Below, one piece after another: positions 12,346 through 25,000 of a stretch of DNA of 64,000 nt. The notes below the pieces were generated by a model, which had not been told where the DNA came from, searched no databases, and saw nothing but the letters and a program-made list of their open reading frames with translations. Numbering within the stretch: position 1 is the stretch's first letter; each line of letters opens with the position of its first letter. The position numbers were made by a program, and so were the translations under genes. This stretch comes from Macrophomina tecta (taxonomy: Eukaryota; Ascomycota; Dothideomycetes; Botryosphaeriales; Botryosphaeriaceae), in assembly GCA_024180945.1 (NCBI GenBank), contig JAKSGN010000007.1:1612001-1676000 (forward strand), written 5' to 3'.

Positions 12346-15300
12346 ATGCTCAGCATGCTTCTCACTCGTTCTACCCTAGCGGCTCTGGCCGTTAGTCTTT
12401 CCTTGTCTGTGACAGACGCTGCCGTCGCAGACCGGAGGAGCCCTGCCCCTGAAGCCCAAAAGAAAGGCTTGTTGGACTTCTTCAAACTCTTCGGAAAGCG
12501 CGAAGTAGACTATTGCGTGCCCTCCAACGACTACTACGAGATTCTCTCCACTCACAGCTCAGCCTCTGATCTGTGTGCTACTTTGCTTACCCGCCCAACG
12601 GCAACCAGCAGAGTTGTCGTGACTCCCATATCGTACGTTGAAGAATGATTTGCGCCCTTGGCTTATCACTGACTTGCCATATAGCACCGTTACTGTACCG
12701 ACATCGACTCGCATCGCCACTGTGAACAACATCGTCAGCGTCACAGTTACAAGCACCACAACTGTCAGCCCGCCATCGCTCGCTGCAAGGGCGCCAGAGC
12801 CCACAGATGCCGCCAAGATCAACAAGCGCGCAGCCCATGCCGAGCTCATCCGCGAATTCATTCGTCAGGTCCAAGAGAGCTCCTCGTTCGATTCCACCCA
12901 GACGGCTCTGCAATCCATCAGTTCCGGATTGGCAACTGCCTGTGATTGCCTTGGCTGGCCGACGCCCTCGACTACGACCGAGACATTGAGCGCGCCTGCT
13001 AGTGTACGTACAGCCAAAAATTCCCTGCATCTCTTTACTGACCGGATCAAAGGCGACCTCCACGGTTCCGGCTTTTGCAAAAACTACGATAACTTCAAAC
13101 AGCAGCATTGTTTTCAGCGAGATTGTGACCGTGACATCTGGTGCAAGCAGCTCCAGCTCCGGATCGGGAACGGTTACCAGCTCTCTTGCTGAGTCAACCA
13201 GCCCGATTGGGCAAGGTATTTCCTGCCCGGCAGATGACCGAGGGTTCAAAAACTATGTTCTCGGCAATCAATCATACACTTACCAGATCTACTGCAACGT
13301 TGATTTCCCTGATGAGGATGTCATCGATCAGAATGCTGGCAGCTCAGCCGAGTGCGCGGCCCTTTGCTCGACCTATGACCGGGGAGCAAACGCTGCAGTC
13401 TGCAAAGGTTTCGTATACAGAGATTCTCGTTGCTACATGAAGAGAAGCATTACCAACACCACAGCCATTGAATCCCCTGGTACCATCTCGGGTTCTCTCT
13501 TCCGAGTCGGTGGCTTCAACAACACGGAATACCCATCCTTCACTTCCGCCCCAAGCGATCTCACTGTATCTCCCACGACCATCTCGCTGTCCACGACTGC
13601 TGCAATTCCTCAGTGCGGAGATATCAATGCTACCAGCACCGCATCCTCAACCTACTTCTCGACTGAGTACACGGATGCTGGCGGCACTCTGCACATGTTC
13701 TGGACTTCTGCCATGTCATACGCTGCCTCCAACCAACAAGTCTGCACGTTCAACAACACTCAAATATACACAAGCACTAATACCATCACGATCCCGGCCA
13801 CCACGATCGTGAGCACCTTTACCACGACTACCGGAAGCGGGACAGGTGTTCGGACGATCACTTCAGGCGGAGTTGTCATTGTAGAAGCCTCGGGCTCAAC
13901 TGGGATTGCCCCTGGTGCATCCGTCACTTCAAGTGTGACAGCCGCTTCCACTGCAAGCGGTACCACCATGGTCATCCCTACCACAACAACAGCACTTGTG
14001 GGAACTTTTAACACGACTATTGTTTCAAGCGGAACCACTCTTGTCGAGGTATACACGTACAGCTCCACTTCGGTGAGCCTTGTGACCCTGATTAGCGCAA
14101 CCTCAACTGCAAATGCAACCGGTGGCTCTAGTATCTCTGCTCCAGAGTCCTCGCCGACGGCTACCGGCGGTTCAACTGGCACAGGCTCTACGACAACTAC
14201 CACGACCACGGGCACATCCACCCAAATCGGCGTGTCGACTGAGATCACTTCTACAGATTCTTCGACCGCGAGTGGCTCGACCGAATCAGCCTCCAGCGGA
14301 AGCTCAACTGCCACCGGTGACTCTGCTGTTTCTACCCCAAGCAACTCTACCACCACTACTACTACCACTACGGGCACTACGGTCGTTTCTGAGGTTTCTA
14401 CTGCATCAGGAGGTACTGAATCCTCAACTGCCACCGGTGCATCGTCTGAGGTTGGACCGTCGACATCCGGCCCAAGTGGTTCGATCACGACTACAGCTCC
14501 GGATACGAGTTTGTCTGGGGGGTCAGGTCTTCGTACTGGAACCTTCGAGACTACATTGACGAGCGGCTCATTGACCACTGTCTTGACGCTTACTGTCAAT
14601 GGAACCTCCACCGCTGGTGAAGGATATGCCACTCCAACAGCTTCTACTGAATCGAGTGCTACGAGCTCTTTGGCGGCGGCCGGGGGCTCATCTGAGGTTG
14701 GCCCTTCGGGGTCGCCGACTGGCACTGCTTTGGAGACTATTTCAAGCACGACGACAACACACATTACCGTCAGCACGTCCCTCACTGTTGTGACTTCCAA
14801 CTTCACGACTGCTACCTCCACTGCCACGGGCGGCGAGACTATTGAAAGCCCCAGCGAGACGGTCCTGACTCTGAGCTCTTTTGTTGTTGTGACCTCCGGT
14901 ATTGGTGTGTCGAGCTCGACCGCCACCGGTGGATCAGCAGAGTCGGCTCCTACCAGCAGCAGCACGCTGCCGGCCAATTCGACGATCGCTTCCGGCTCCA
15001 GCACGGCCGTTGTCAGCGAATCAACTTCTGTTTCTGAGACCACCAACGGAACGGCGACTGGCAGCAGCACAGAATCCGCCCCAGCCTCGGGAACAGCGCC
15101 CGTGACTGGATCTTCCGGCCTCCGTACGGGAACATTTATCACAACTTCTACGAGCGGCTCGCTTACTACTGTCTTGACGCTGACCGTTAATGGAACGTCT
15201 ACTGGTGGCGAGGGATACGCCACTCCAACGATAGGAACCACTGCGTCGCCTGCGACTTCGGAATTGCCCTCTAGCCGTAGCCCTGCTCCGTCGTTGAACG

Positions 15301-18227
15301 CAACGACTACCACTACTATGCAGACTACAGAGACTGTCAGCACCACGACCGAGGTGTCTAGGTCCAGCACCGTAACCACGGACTCTGGTTCGAGCCTGTC
15401 GGCACCGTCGAGCGTGCCGTCTTCAAATGGAACAACCACTACTACGGAGATGCTGAGCAGCTCTTCAGGGCCACGTTCGGGTACCCTTTCCACAGACACC
15501 ACATCGACTGCTCCTTCTAGCGGCCTGCCTTCCAGCTCACCCAATGGTACTACCACAAGCATAGAGACGCTGAGCAGCTCTTCTGGCCCTCGCTCTGGTA
15601 CTCTTTCCATCGACACAACCACCGCAGGTCCTTCAAACGGTTTGCCCTCGAATTCGCCGAATGGCACTGCACCTGTGTCGGAGATTCCGAGCAGTACCGA
15701 AACCCCTCTCTCGGAAACAGCAACCACGAGTGGAGAGGAAACCACAACTACAGTAAACATCACTTCAACCGTAACTTTCGGGCCCACTCCTCCTTCTACG
15801 AATTATACCATGCCCACTAATGGTCCCGGCGGTAACACCACAGCATTGCCAGCTACGACTGGATCTTCCCCTAACACGACTGAATCTCTTTCTACTTCTG
15901 GGGGTCTCCGAAGCGGTTCATACAGCACAACTACAACCACCACAGCCAGTCCGAGCAGCGGAGCTCCGGTACCCCCATCCAATTCGACTGTTCGTGTGCC
16001 TTCGTACGGTGTCCCTCTGCCCCCACCGGAGAGTCTCACAAGCTCCACAGGATCTCGTAGTGGGTCGTATTCTGAGTCGGTCCCGCTTGGCACTGGCACT
16101 AGTGGCTTCCCCGCACCTTCTGCAAACGCATCCACGCCTCTCTCGAGCAGCGCAGGTGAACGTACTGGAACTCTCGCCACAAGCACTCTTGGAACAGGAC
16201 CAGTCTTCAGCTACGCGCCTGTGAACTCTACTGGTCCTGCTCCTACCGGCTCTGAGGGTCTTCACACTGGGGAGTACACCACCACGACCACTACGGTCAC
16301 ATCCGTTGCTCTTCCAACATACGGTGTGCCTCCTGCGCTGAACTCGACTTCGGCTGTGGGTACAGCACCAGCAAACTCCACTAGTGGTCCAGGCTCGAGT
16401 AGCCAGGGCCTCCGTACTGGTGAGTACTTAACCACCACTCCGCTGGGTACAGTCCCTACAGGCTATGCTGGACCAAACTCTACACTTCCTGCCAATAGCA
16501 CAACCCCCCTTTCTAGCAGCCAAGGTCTTCGTACCGAGGAATATTCTACCACTACCACTCCTCTTGGAACCGCCCCGACAGGATACGCTGGTCCCAATTC
16601 GACAATCCCGGTCAACTCTTCTGCCCCTCTTTCAAGTAGCCAAGGACTACGAACTGGTGATATATCCACGACTGCTTCCGTGGGTACCGCACCGACTACC
16701 TATCTTGGTCCCAATAGTACGGCTCCTGCTGGAACAGCTCCGGCTAATACTACTTCACCATTATCAAGCAGCCAGGGTCTCCGGACTGGCGAGTACCCAA
16801 CTACAGAATATGCTACTCCGAACATCACACTACCGTCTGGCACTGGGCCTTCAAGCGGAGCTATTCCCACACCTTCCGCGAATGCAACAACTCTGACTGG
16901 CGGCCAAGGGCAATTCCCGACGACCACATCCGCTAATTCCACTGAACTGGTTGGTACGGGATCTACGAGTGGTTTCCCTACACCTTCTGCCAATGCTACG
17001 ACACCTGCTATGTCTGGCAGCAATGGACTTCCCAGCGGCGAGGTCTCCACCCCCACCGCTGGCCCAAGTAGCGGCATACCAGTTATCTCGTCCAATAACA
17101 CTGCCCCGGTTGGAACTGGAGCTTCAAGTGGTTTCCCTTCGCCTTCAGCCAATGCTTCCACCCCTATTTCCAGCTCTCAAGGCCTTCGCACGGGCGAATT
17201 CGCTACGGGTACGCCCGCACCGAGCAGTGGGCTCCCAACGCCCTCAATCAACAGTACTCTGCCCGCTTTCCCAACTGCCCCCAGCTCGTCCTGCATCGAC
17301 ACCACCGTCACAGTCACCTCTACTTCAATCTCCGTATCAACTGTGTACGCGACCGTTTCCGTTTGTGCTAGCGATTGCGCTTCATCCTCAACATCTCCAC
17401 CCACGTCAACCGAGGCCCCTGGAACCGCCAGCAACGGCAACCGCATAGGTAGCTACATCACAACCTCGACCTCGACCCTCTCGGACGTTACTACCACAAC
17501 CTCGACCGTCACATTGACCGCTTCTTCCGATACTCCTACCGAAACCGTAGCTCTTCCGGTGACCACAAACACCGAGTCATCAACCACCGAAGAAGCGCCC
17601 GGCAACACCAGCGCGGGAAACCGCATTGCCAGCTTATCCACTACGACTACCGTTCCCTCCACGACATCCACTTCAACCTCGACCTCCACCACAACCACAC
17701 TCTCCGCTCCCGCCTACATCCCTCCCCCACCGCCCTCCCGCCGCAACCTCCCGGTTGACGACTTAGCCACCAACCTCCTCACCAACGCCCTCTTCTCCGA
17801 CGTCGATGAAGCCGCCGAGCCGCACCACTGGACGACTTCTTCCTCTAGCGGTTTGATTTTTACGATCCCCGCCGCGCAGGGCATCAGCATAGTTAGCGAG
17901 GAGCCCGGCGCGGCGTTGACACTGGCGCAGGCCGTGTCAGTTGCGGCCGGGCACACGTACCGCGTCCGCGTGTCGGCGAGCCAGCCGGATAGCAGCGGCG
18001 CCGCGTGCGAGCTTCGCGTCGAGGTGGGCGGTGAGACGGTGGTAAGTGTGCAGCCGGGCGAGACGGCGGGCACGTTTACTGGGTCGTGGACAGTGCCGGC
18101 GGGTAAGGATGTGCAGGAGGTCAAGTTGGTGGCGGGCGCTTGTAAGGGGAGTTCTGGGGCCAGTGCAGCGGTGCATATTGGAGGAGTGAGTGTTGAGGAA
18201 GTGGGGAGGACGGAGCTGCGTGGCTGA
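12346..18227 (+). CDS. Giant secreted mucin-like Ser/Thr-rich repeat protein (adhesin-like)
   Basis: Exons are 12346-12632, 12685-13003 and 13053-18227 (about 1,926 residues; ATG at 12355 is an alternative start). Introns are 52 and 49 nt with GTACGT donors and CTGAC branch sites. An N-terminal signal peptide (LLTRSTLAALAVSLSLSVTDA) leads into a Cys-containing region. Around residues 250-330 lies a PAN/apple-like set of cysteines (YCNVDF, CAALCSTY, CKGFVY, RCYMK). About 1,350 residues of Thr/Ser/Pro/Gly-rich sequence full of N-x-[ST] sequons follow, with a recurring G-x-R-[TS]-G core. The last ~150 residues form a non-repetitive beta-rich module resembling a carbohydrate-binding or galactose-binding-like fold. 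No C-terminal GPI signal is visible. A role as an extracellular or cell-wall glycoprotein, perhaps an adhesin, is inferred. Repeat number probably varies between strains. Confidence 0.8.
14510..17660 (+). repeat. Degenerate coding repeats with G-x-R-[TS]-G core
   Basis: At least 15 copies of a short motif built on S-S-x-G-L-R-T-G-E-Y occur in the mucin-like protein at irregular spacing. Two long copies (about 14520-14640 and 15110-15230) share the block SGSLTTVLTLTVNGTST followed by GEGYATPT. A cluster at about 16390-16800 repeats a ~35-residue unit ending in GYAGPNST or a variant. Later copies degrade to GNRIGSY and GNRIASL. Confidence 0.75.
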
Positions 18228-21200
18228 GAGGGGAAGTGAGTGGGATGGAGTGGGGTGAGATGGAATAGGATGGCAGTAAGTGGCGTCGACGGCGTGCTCA
18301 ATGCATCTCGTCGCCTTGGCCCGCTGAGATCTTTCCCCGCAGCCGTCTCATTCTATCGGGTATCACGACATTGCATCTCGTTGTCTGTTTGGTATTGTCA
18401 TTTTTTGTCTCCTATTTTGTATTGTTCGCAACGCTCACTCGTATACTACTGCTAGTACTTCTGGCAACATCTCCAAAGACAGATTGTAGGAGAAAGGAAA
18501 AAAAAAAAAAAAACACACGGTATGAAATTTGTTTTTGTTTGTTTCTAGCCTTGGATAAAAATACCGAATCACGGCTTTCAGGTTGTGAGGAGATGGAAAA
18601 GATACGGGGGAAATGTTTGAGATTGAAAGTTTTTTCTTTCTTTGTAGTAGTCGCTTGGGCAGCATAATAGGAGTCTTCGTCATTCTTTTAGCACCCTTTT
18701 TCTTCGACATCTGTACGTGAAATAGATGATATCGCTGCCTCAGGCCTCCTAAGGCCTCGGGTCCGCACGAGCAGGATACTTTGGTCCCTGCTCTCCTGAC
18801 CCGGGGCCAATCAGTCAACTCCCTGCCTCGGTCACTCGTTTGTTCCTTGAAGAGCCTTGCTTATACGTGTTAATTGGTCACGTCAAAAGCGCGTCGTCGA
18901 TCATACCATCCCTCTCGACTAAGTGCGGATCCAGGGAAAAGCGACGAGAGCAGATAAAAGCTCGAACACTGGCATTCCAGGATCTACGATGTGTCAGATC
19001 CTACTGTGGGCTTTGGTTCCATCCTCTTGTGGCAGCGATCCCTTTCAATCGGGTCCCTCGCATTGAACGGGGCAGGGCCGGACGGGAGCTTATCCTGCCG
19101 AGGGGAAGGGATGAACTCATTTTAGGGTTTGAGCCATTTGCGTTAGCGGTTGCGGCCTGGCGTTAGCGCGAGCGGGACGGGACGTTGGGGCGGTCCGTTC
19201 GGAGCTTGCCGGTGTGTGTGTGTGTGTGTGTGTGTGCTTGTGAGGTGGGGGCGGGGGAAGGGGGACGAATGAGCTCGGAAGGGGGGTGGGGTCGCATAAA
19301 GCCCTCGTGGTCTCTCTTTGGAAGTGCTGGTAGGCGTGAGGCGGCAGGTGGAAACGGGAACCGCCAATGCTGATTGGCTTTCCTACGTGTTTTGGGAAGC
19401 GAGTGAGCTGTTTTGAGTGATTGATTACCGCGAGGCGCCTATCTCTTCCTTGCTGTGGCTACGTAAGGGACGTGAGGGCGGATCGGAGCGCTACTGATTG
19501 GTTAGACGCGGGTCGATCGACGAATGATGGCGTCCTAGAGGGCCTTGTCTGGTGACGTCTTCATGGAGGGTGGGGAGGAATAGCCTTCAGTTTCTCTTAG
19601 TGTACTTGCTAAACGGGCACTGAGGAGTATGAAACTGTCATGTGGACACGTAGCGGGTCGTGGTGGGTCTGTCTCGACAAGTGAGAAACTTCGACCAGGA
19701 TGGATCTAGCAAAGTCGCAATAGGTTTTTTCGAAGTCAGCCAAATAAAATCTGCTGAATGAAACAGAAGTTGTTGCTTTTTGAGCGCTCCGAAAAGACCC
19801 GCGGCTACGTTCATTCGTCACTTCAAGAAGGCAGTCCAGCAGGCGAACTGACAACGGTTGAAATATTGGCTATGAGCTGTCCGCACATAAGAGACATCCT
19901 CAGTACAGTAGTTACGTAAGTTGACGGCACATGCCTGTTGGGAAAGCGTTTGAACACGCGGATGTGCAGGTGGTACGGATAAGAGACACAGCCGCCAACG
20001 AGTTTGGCATAGGCTGGCAACTGTCAGTACGCAAGATCGCTGCAGGACGGATGTTTGAGAGGTTTAATGAATGCAAGTGTGGTCGGATTGAAGTTGAGCC
20101 TCTGCTGACGAAGTATTGGCCAGGAAGGACCAACGGATCGGCTTGCCGCTGGGACGATGTAAACGACTGCAGAACGCGCATGAGCGTTACACGAGACCTG
20201 ACACATCGGCTTCCACATAGCTGATATGTGTCATCTTTTTCTTTGCGTGGTCTTCGGTATGGTACGCAGTCAGGAGCTCGAATAGACCTTGGTTCGGGGT
20301 GTTCATTGGCTGGCGCCCGCACTTCTCAAGCAGCTCCCCTGCCTCTTCCGGACGAATGAATGGCGGGCTGCGGCGTTTCCGTCAAGTCGCTGGGGCCATA
20401 TTAAGCGCTGGAAGACGCTTTGGGGCGTTGGCACAGTGGGCTAGACTGGCAGGCACATAAAGAGACGGGAGGCCGCTGAACGGGCGCGCAGGACGGGCGG
20501 ACGGCAGCTTTCAACACATCGAAAACACGAGATCTCTGGCACCCAAAAACGGCTCGGAAGGGATCTGAATCCTGACAGCAAATTCACGCAGATTGGACGC
20601 AGCGCTGGGGTCGAGGGGATCAACAGCGGAAGAGGACCACTCAGCGGCCGCCACGTAGGCCGCGCACTAAAAAGCTGCTTGACATCCGCGCAGGCGAAAT
20701 ATGAACTAACGATGCTTTGCGACGGAGGGCATTCGCAAAGCCTAAAAGGAACAGTCCAGTACTCCCGCTTTCAAGTGCGGCGGGCGTTGCGTTTCTAGGC
20801 AAGTCGACCTGAGCGGCACGGACACACGAGAAGAAAGCAGCTGACTTCGCTTCCAGGACTACGATGCCAGAGACCGCCCTCGTCGCGCGCATATATGCGA
20901 TAAGCATGTGCCGAGCACGCAGCAGCAGCAGGAGAAGACGGCCAATCCAGCGGCGTCCAGGGCTCACCGCCGGACGGTGCGGTGAGGGCGGTGGCCGGCA
21001 CGGCGGGGGCGGGCCGGCTCGCGGCGCGCACATAAAGACCACAGAGGCGCTCGCGACGGCGGGCGACGACTGGGGCGAGTATCCCGGCGCGCCGCAAGCG
21101 TAGAGAGGCGTGGTGAGCGTGGTGGTGAGCGCGTCGAGGTTGGCGGCGGAAGTCGCGGGCGAAGTGGGGGATCGCCAAAAGCGGACTAGTTCATGGTCAC

Positions 21201-21718
21201 GTGCCGCGCTATTCTCCACATCACCCCGTCGACCTTCTGACCGACCTCATCCTCCAACACTCCGTCTCAACCCTCGGCCGCCGTCTGAGGGCTCATCAGG
21301 TTCCATCGGCGCCAGGCTTTTCTGTCCTCGATTCTCGCGTGCGTCGCGCTGCCTCGGCCGTGCGCGCGGCGACTCCGGCCTCCCGGCGGCTTCTATTTTG
21401 GCTACGCGACTCGCACGGATTGGATGGAGCCTCAGCCCCAACTGATCACTCAGCGGCTACAACCTGCCTATCATTTGAGGAAGAGAATGCATTCGCCCAA
21501 CTATCCGCTACATCGTAGTACATGAAAAGCGCCCCTTCAGGAGCTACCCGCGCCGCTGCCCGCTCCTTGCGACCTGACGCGCTTCCAGACAATCTTGCTG
21601 CTGCCGACAAACGAGTGGATCCCGTGATCCCTGAGACAAAAGAAAAGAAGAAGCCCGAAACGCCTGACAAAACGAAACGCTAGAGATGGATGAACGCTCA
21701 CTCTGGCCAATCGAACGC
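18228..21718. other. Long intergenic interval with promoter-like and repeat elements
   Basis: About 3.5 kb without a supportable gene. It includes an A17 tract near 18499, a (GT)n microsatellite at 19212-19236 and several CCAAT/ATTGG boxes (for example near 18809, 19366-19378 and 19495). ORFs such as 20641-21219 (minus) overlap others on the opposite strand and show no motif. Confidence 0.5.
19212..19236. repeat. (GT)n microsatellite
   Basis: An uninterrupted GT dinucleotide run of about 12 units in an intergenic region. Confidence 0.9.
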
Positions 21719-22063
21719 TCAGTGGCCGCTGCCAATGCCCTGGAGCCGCCTGTTGCGCTCGCAGCTCAGGTCGTAGATCTCCGTGTCCAGGGACCGGATG
21801 ATGTCCATTGACTTCTCGATTGACGCCTTGAACTTGCCGCCCTCCCGCTGCCACCGGTTGATCCGTTCCACCTCGGCTGCCCGGCGTCGCATCTTGGTGT
21901 CGATCTTCTCGCACAGCTTGCACTTCTGGCTCACCGGCACCGTCGTCATGATCAGCTTCATGCCGCATGTTTCACCGATGCGGTACTCGCGGTTGCAGTG
22001 CTGGCGGAAGTGCCCCCACTTCCAATCGCCACAGGCAAAGCGGTGCTGGTCGAAGAAGCACAT
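21719..22063 (-). CDS. Cysteine-rich orphan protein (fungal conserved hypothetical)
   Basis: A single-exon gene of 114 residues starting MCFFDQHRFACGDWKWGHFR. The N-terminal half has C2, C11, C23 and C34 and then a CKLCEK pair, spaced like a small zinc-binding or disulphide-bonded domain. The C-terminal half is a basic/acidic amphipathic helix (AAEVERINRWQREG, then IEKSMDIIRSLDTEIYDL) consistent with a coiled coil. Small proteins of this type (M-C-x-F start, G-x-W-x-W, YRIGETCG, C-terminal helix) are frequent lineage-specific orphans in Dothideomycetes. I know of no function. The family resemblance is from memory; the cysteine pattern is seen directly. Confidence 0.65.
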   Translation of the reverse strand: MCFFDQHRFACGDWKWGHFRQHCNREYRIGETCGMKLIMTTVPVSQKCKLCEKIDTKMRRRAAEVERINRWQREGGKFKASIEKSMDIIRSLDTEIYDLSCERNRRLQGIGSGH

Positions 22064-25000
22064 GTTTCAAGAGCTTGGTGGGACTAAGAGAAGATCAGCC
22101 TTCGCATTGAGCCACAGAGTTGCAAGAGCATGGGCCACCCTTACCTTTTTGATATCAAAAACTTGATACGGTGTCTGACTGATTGGACAGGGCTGACTCT
22201 GAACCTAAGCTTCGTCAACCGCCGCCGCCGTCGATGCCGCTCCACACGCCGGAGCTCACCTGTCCGTATGGCTTGCTGGACCCTAAGAGTCTCAAACAAA
22301 TGTCCCGGTCGAGAGGTTCGGGTGCTTGGATAAGGTTTCTTTGGCGGAGGGTAGTGTCGCGGAAGAGGAGGGCGCTTGTGATCTGGGAGAGACAATTGGA
22401 ACTCGAGAAGAAGGCAGGAGCTGCTGATGGTGAAGTTGAGACTCTGATGGTCTCATGATGGGCTATTTATGCTTGGAGGAGGGCAAGGAGGACGACTACA
22501 CCGACTCGAAAGATCATGTCCGGCAGGCCTCCTGGTCGAAGGAAACTCCCGCTCCCGCCGTCAGTCCGTCGCCGCTCCATTATCGTACCCCACTTGCCAA
22601 CGACCAACGATATTGCCACGATCTCACGGATCACCCCTAATGCCGCTAAAGGATCCATGAAGGCCGGCTGCAATGATACCCTAGCCCGCGCCGGGCGTTC
22701 CAGACATGCAAACCCATATCACATTTGCTTAGGATCTTCGGCGAGGTGGCTTTTCTTCCGCGTAATTTCTCCTTCTCCGGACAAATGCCTCATGCTCCTG
22801 GTCCGATGCTGTCCGTTCGCGCGTGTTGAGGTGGCATTGATGCCGGCGGTCGAAGTCTATCACATTTGATACCGGATGAAGGTTGAGATTATTGCGCCGA
22901 GCGCCAGTCACGTGGTTGTCGCTCTATGCCGAACCATTCGCTCGCTCCCGTCGGCCGCCCACCCCCCGGCAAACGATTGGTCGCCGTTCCCCTTAACGTC
23001 CGCAGTCTTCTGCTTAGTGTGGGACACAATTGTGAGCCAACGGGTGTCTAACGGCTTGTTTCCCGTGAGCCTAGCCTGGGGGAAATGAAGGGCCACCGAA
23101 ATTTCTGCCCAAAGAGCATTGGTCGACGCTCTTTGGAACTGCTCCGGATGGGCTCGGCTCGATTGGTTCTCTTTGGTCCAATCTCGCCCTCGCCTTCTCC
23201 GTGTCCAGGGCAGAGACACATTACGAAGGACTTGCTGGATCCAGCCAGCACCCGAATTTTCTCGACGCCACACTAGCTAATCAGCGTACAGAGTCAGCGA
23301 CCATGCACGGTGCCCCCGATCAATCTCTCGTGCTTCCATCTATGCGAGGACGACGTCTGCTTGGCGGGCTACGGTTGCCCCATACCCACATCACCTGGAT
23401 GCAGGCATCGTCAGCCAGTCACCTTATCTCGCCTTCCTGCAGGAGCCTTTCGTGGACACGGCGCCGCGGTCATACCATGCACCGCCAATACGGTCCATTG
23501 ACACAAGCCCGTGCATCATGCATGGCCCGGCTGGAGCCATTTTCCTCAGCTGACCGTCTTCCCGCTCCTCGGCCATGCACTGACCGTGCGGGACGCATTG
23601 TTGGGCTGGTTAGTACATGCAGGCTGACAGGCATTTTTGGTGTTAGGTAACGGAGCTGGCGCGGGACTTATGCGGCAACTCGGCCGTCATCGCATATCGA
23701 AGCAATCATTTGGGTTTGAAAGGAACGCTAGGCTCGACCGAAGTATGCCCCATCGGAGATCCTCTGACGTGGCGAACGCGGTTTGGTTGATCTCTGAGGT
23801 GGCTTCCCTTCCCGGGGTATCCATTCTCTTGCCATCGAGGAAAAAAAAAAAAATTCGTTTTCTGCGGCAGGTCAAAAAAACTAAGAGACTTCAGCCTGGT
23901 CCTGCCATTTTCGAAACGCTACCCCCCCTCCTCGCTTGCCCCTCCCTCCGCTTTGGTTTCCCCCGTTTCGCCTACTGGGCTTGCCAGGGCTTGCTCCGAA
24001 GCTGGCTGGGAGACTAGGATAAACCTGCCCTTGCCCCTTAGCCTTTCTCTCCTTTTCCCTGCCCACCCCGGGTCACGATATCACTCTCACATCACTTCCC
24101 CGATGCGGACAATCAGGCCTGCTCTCCTGCCTGACAAGAAGCGCCGGCTACCCCGCGTGGACTCTTCCGCCTCGTACGTATTGGGCGACGGCACCGGAAG
24201 CTTTGACTGTGAGGTGGCGAGTGCTCTTGTTATGCAGCATGGTGGTCATTATCACACCTTTTCTGTGCGTGTGCTTCCGCCATGGCATTGCGTTCTGGCG
24301 GACCAATTGCTCTCGAACACACATCACTCGCCTTCCCGTTTTCCCCTCAATTGACAAGAGTTGGCCAGCTCACCTCACTTTTACTCATCGATTTGACACA
24401 ATTGAAAAAGGAAGTTACGTAGGCAATGCGTGTGAGGGGGGAGGAAAGCGAGGTAGGCGGGTTCTTTGCAAGGCCAAGACGTGTTGTCGTCCGGCGCAAC
24501 GCCAGAAGGAATTACAGGGTTCTCGCTTGTTGCTTTTCTGATAACACCCCGGCGATGGCGGCGGCGCCGCCTGCCTTGCGCAATCCCGCTTTTTTTGCGC
24601 CCTCTTACTCCTACCCAGCCCATCCTAAATGAATTGGGGTGCTCTATTGGATGGAACGAGAAGTTTGTCACTAACGGCGGGGAACTCGGGATGAAGAGAG
24701 GGGAAAGCGAAAGAGAGGGGTGGCTGAGTAGTTGCAGCTGCGAGGAAGGGAGGAAGGTGCAGGCAGAAAAAAAAAAAAAACCCAATCAGTTCAACAGAAC
24801 AAATGCACAGCGACCAGAATTGAATGCACAATGATCGCGATACTCCCTCCTACCGTGAAGAATAGAAATGCGCGTGAAAAAGCGACGCGAAGCGACGGTC
24901 GCGACGCCATTTCGGCCAGCGAGCGCATTCGGCGTGGATGGGCCGACGTTGAAATTTACTACATGCAGGCGAGCTTTTCGCTGGTGCCGGCGGCCGTCAT

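Noticed and set aside
13760..15787. 675-codon minus-strand ORF antisense to the mucin-like gene
   Set aside because: Its Val/Glu/Pro composition is the mechanical reverse complement of Ser/Thr/Gly repeat codons. The sense gene has introns, a signal peptide and domain cysteines.
22467..22673. Minus-strand frame with MDPLAALGVIREIVAIS, resembling the start of fungal NACHT/STAND N-terminal domains
   Set aside because: Only about 17 residues resemble the family start and no continuation is found in any frame downstream. It is probably coincidence, at most a relic.
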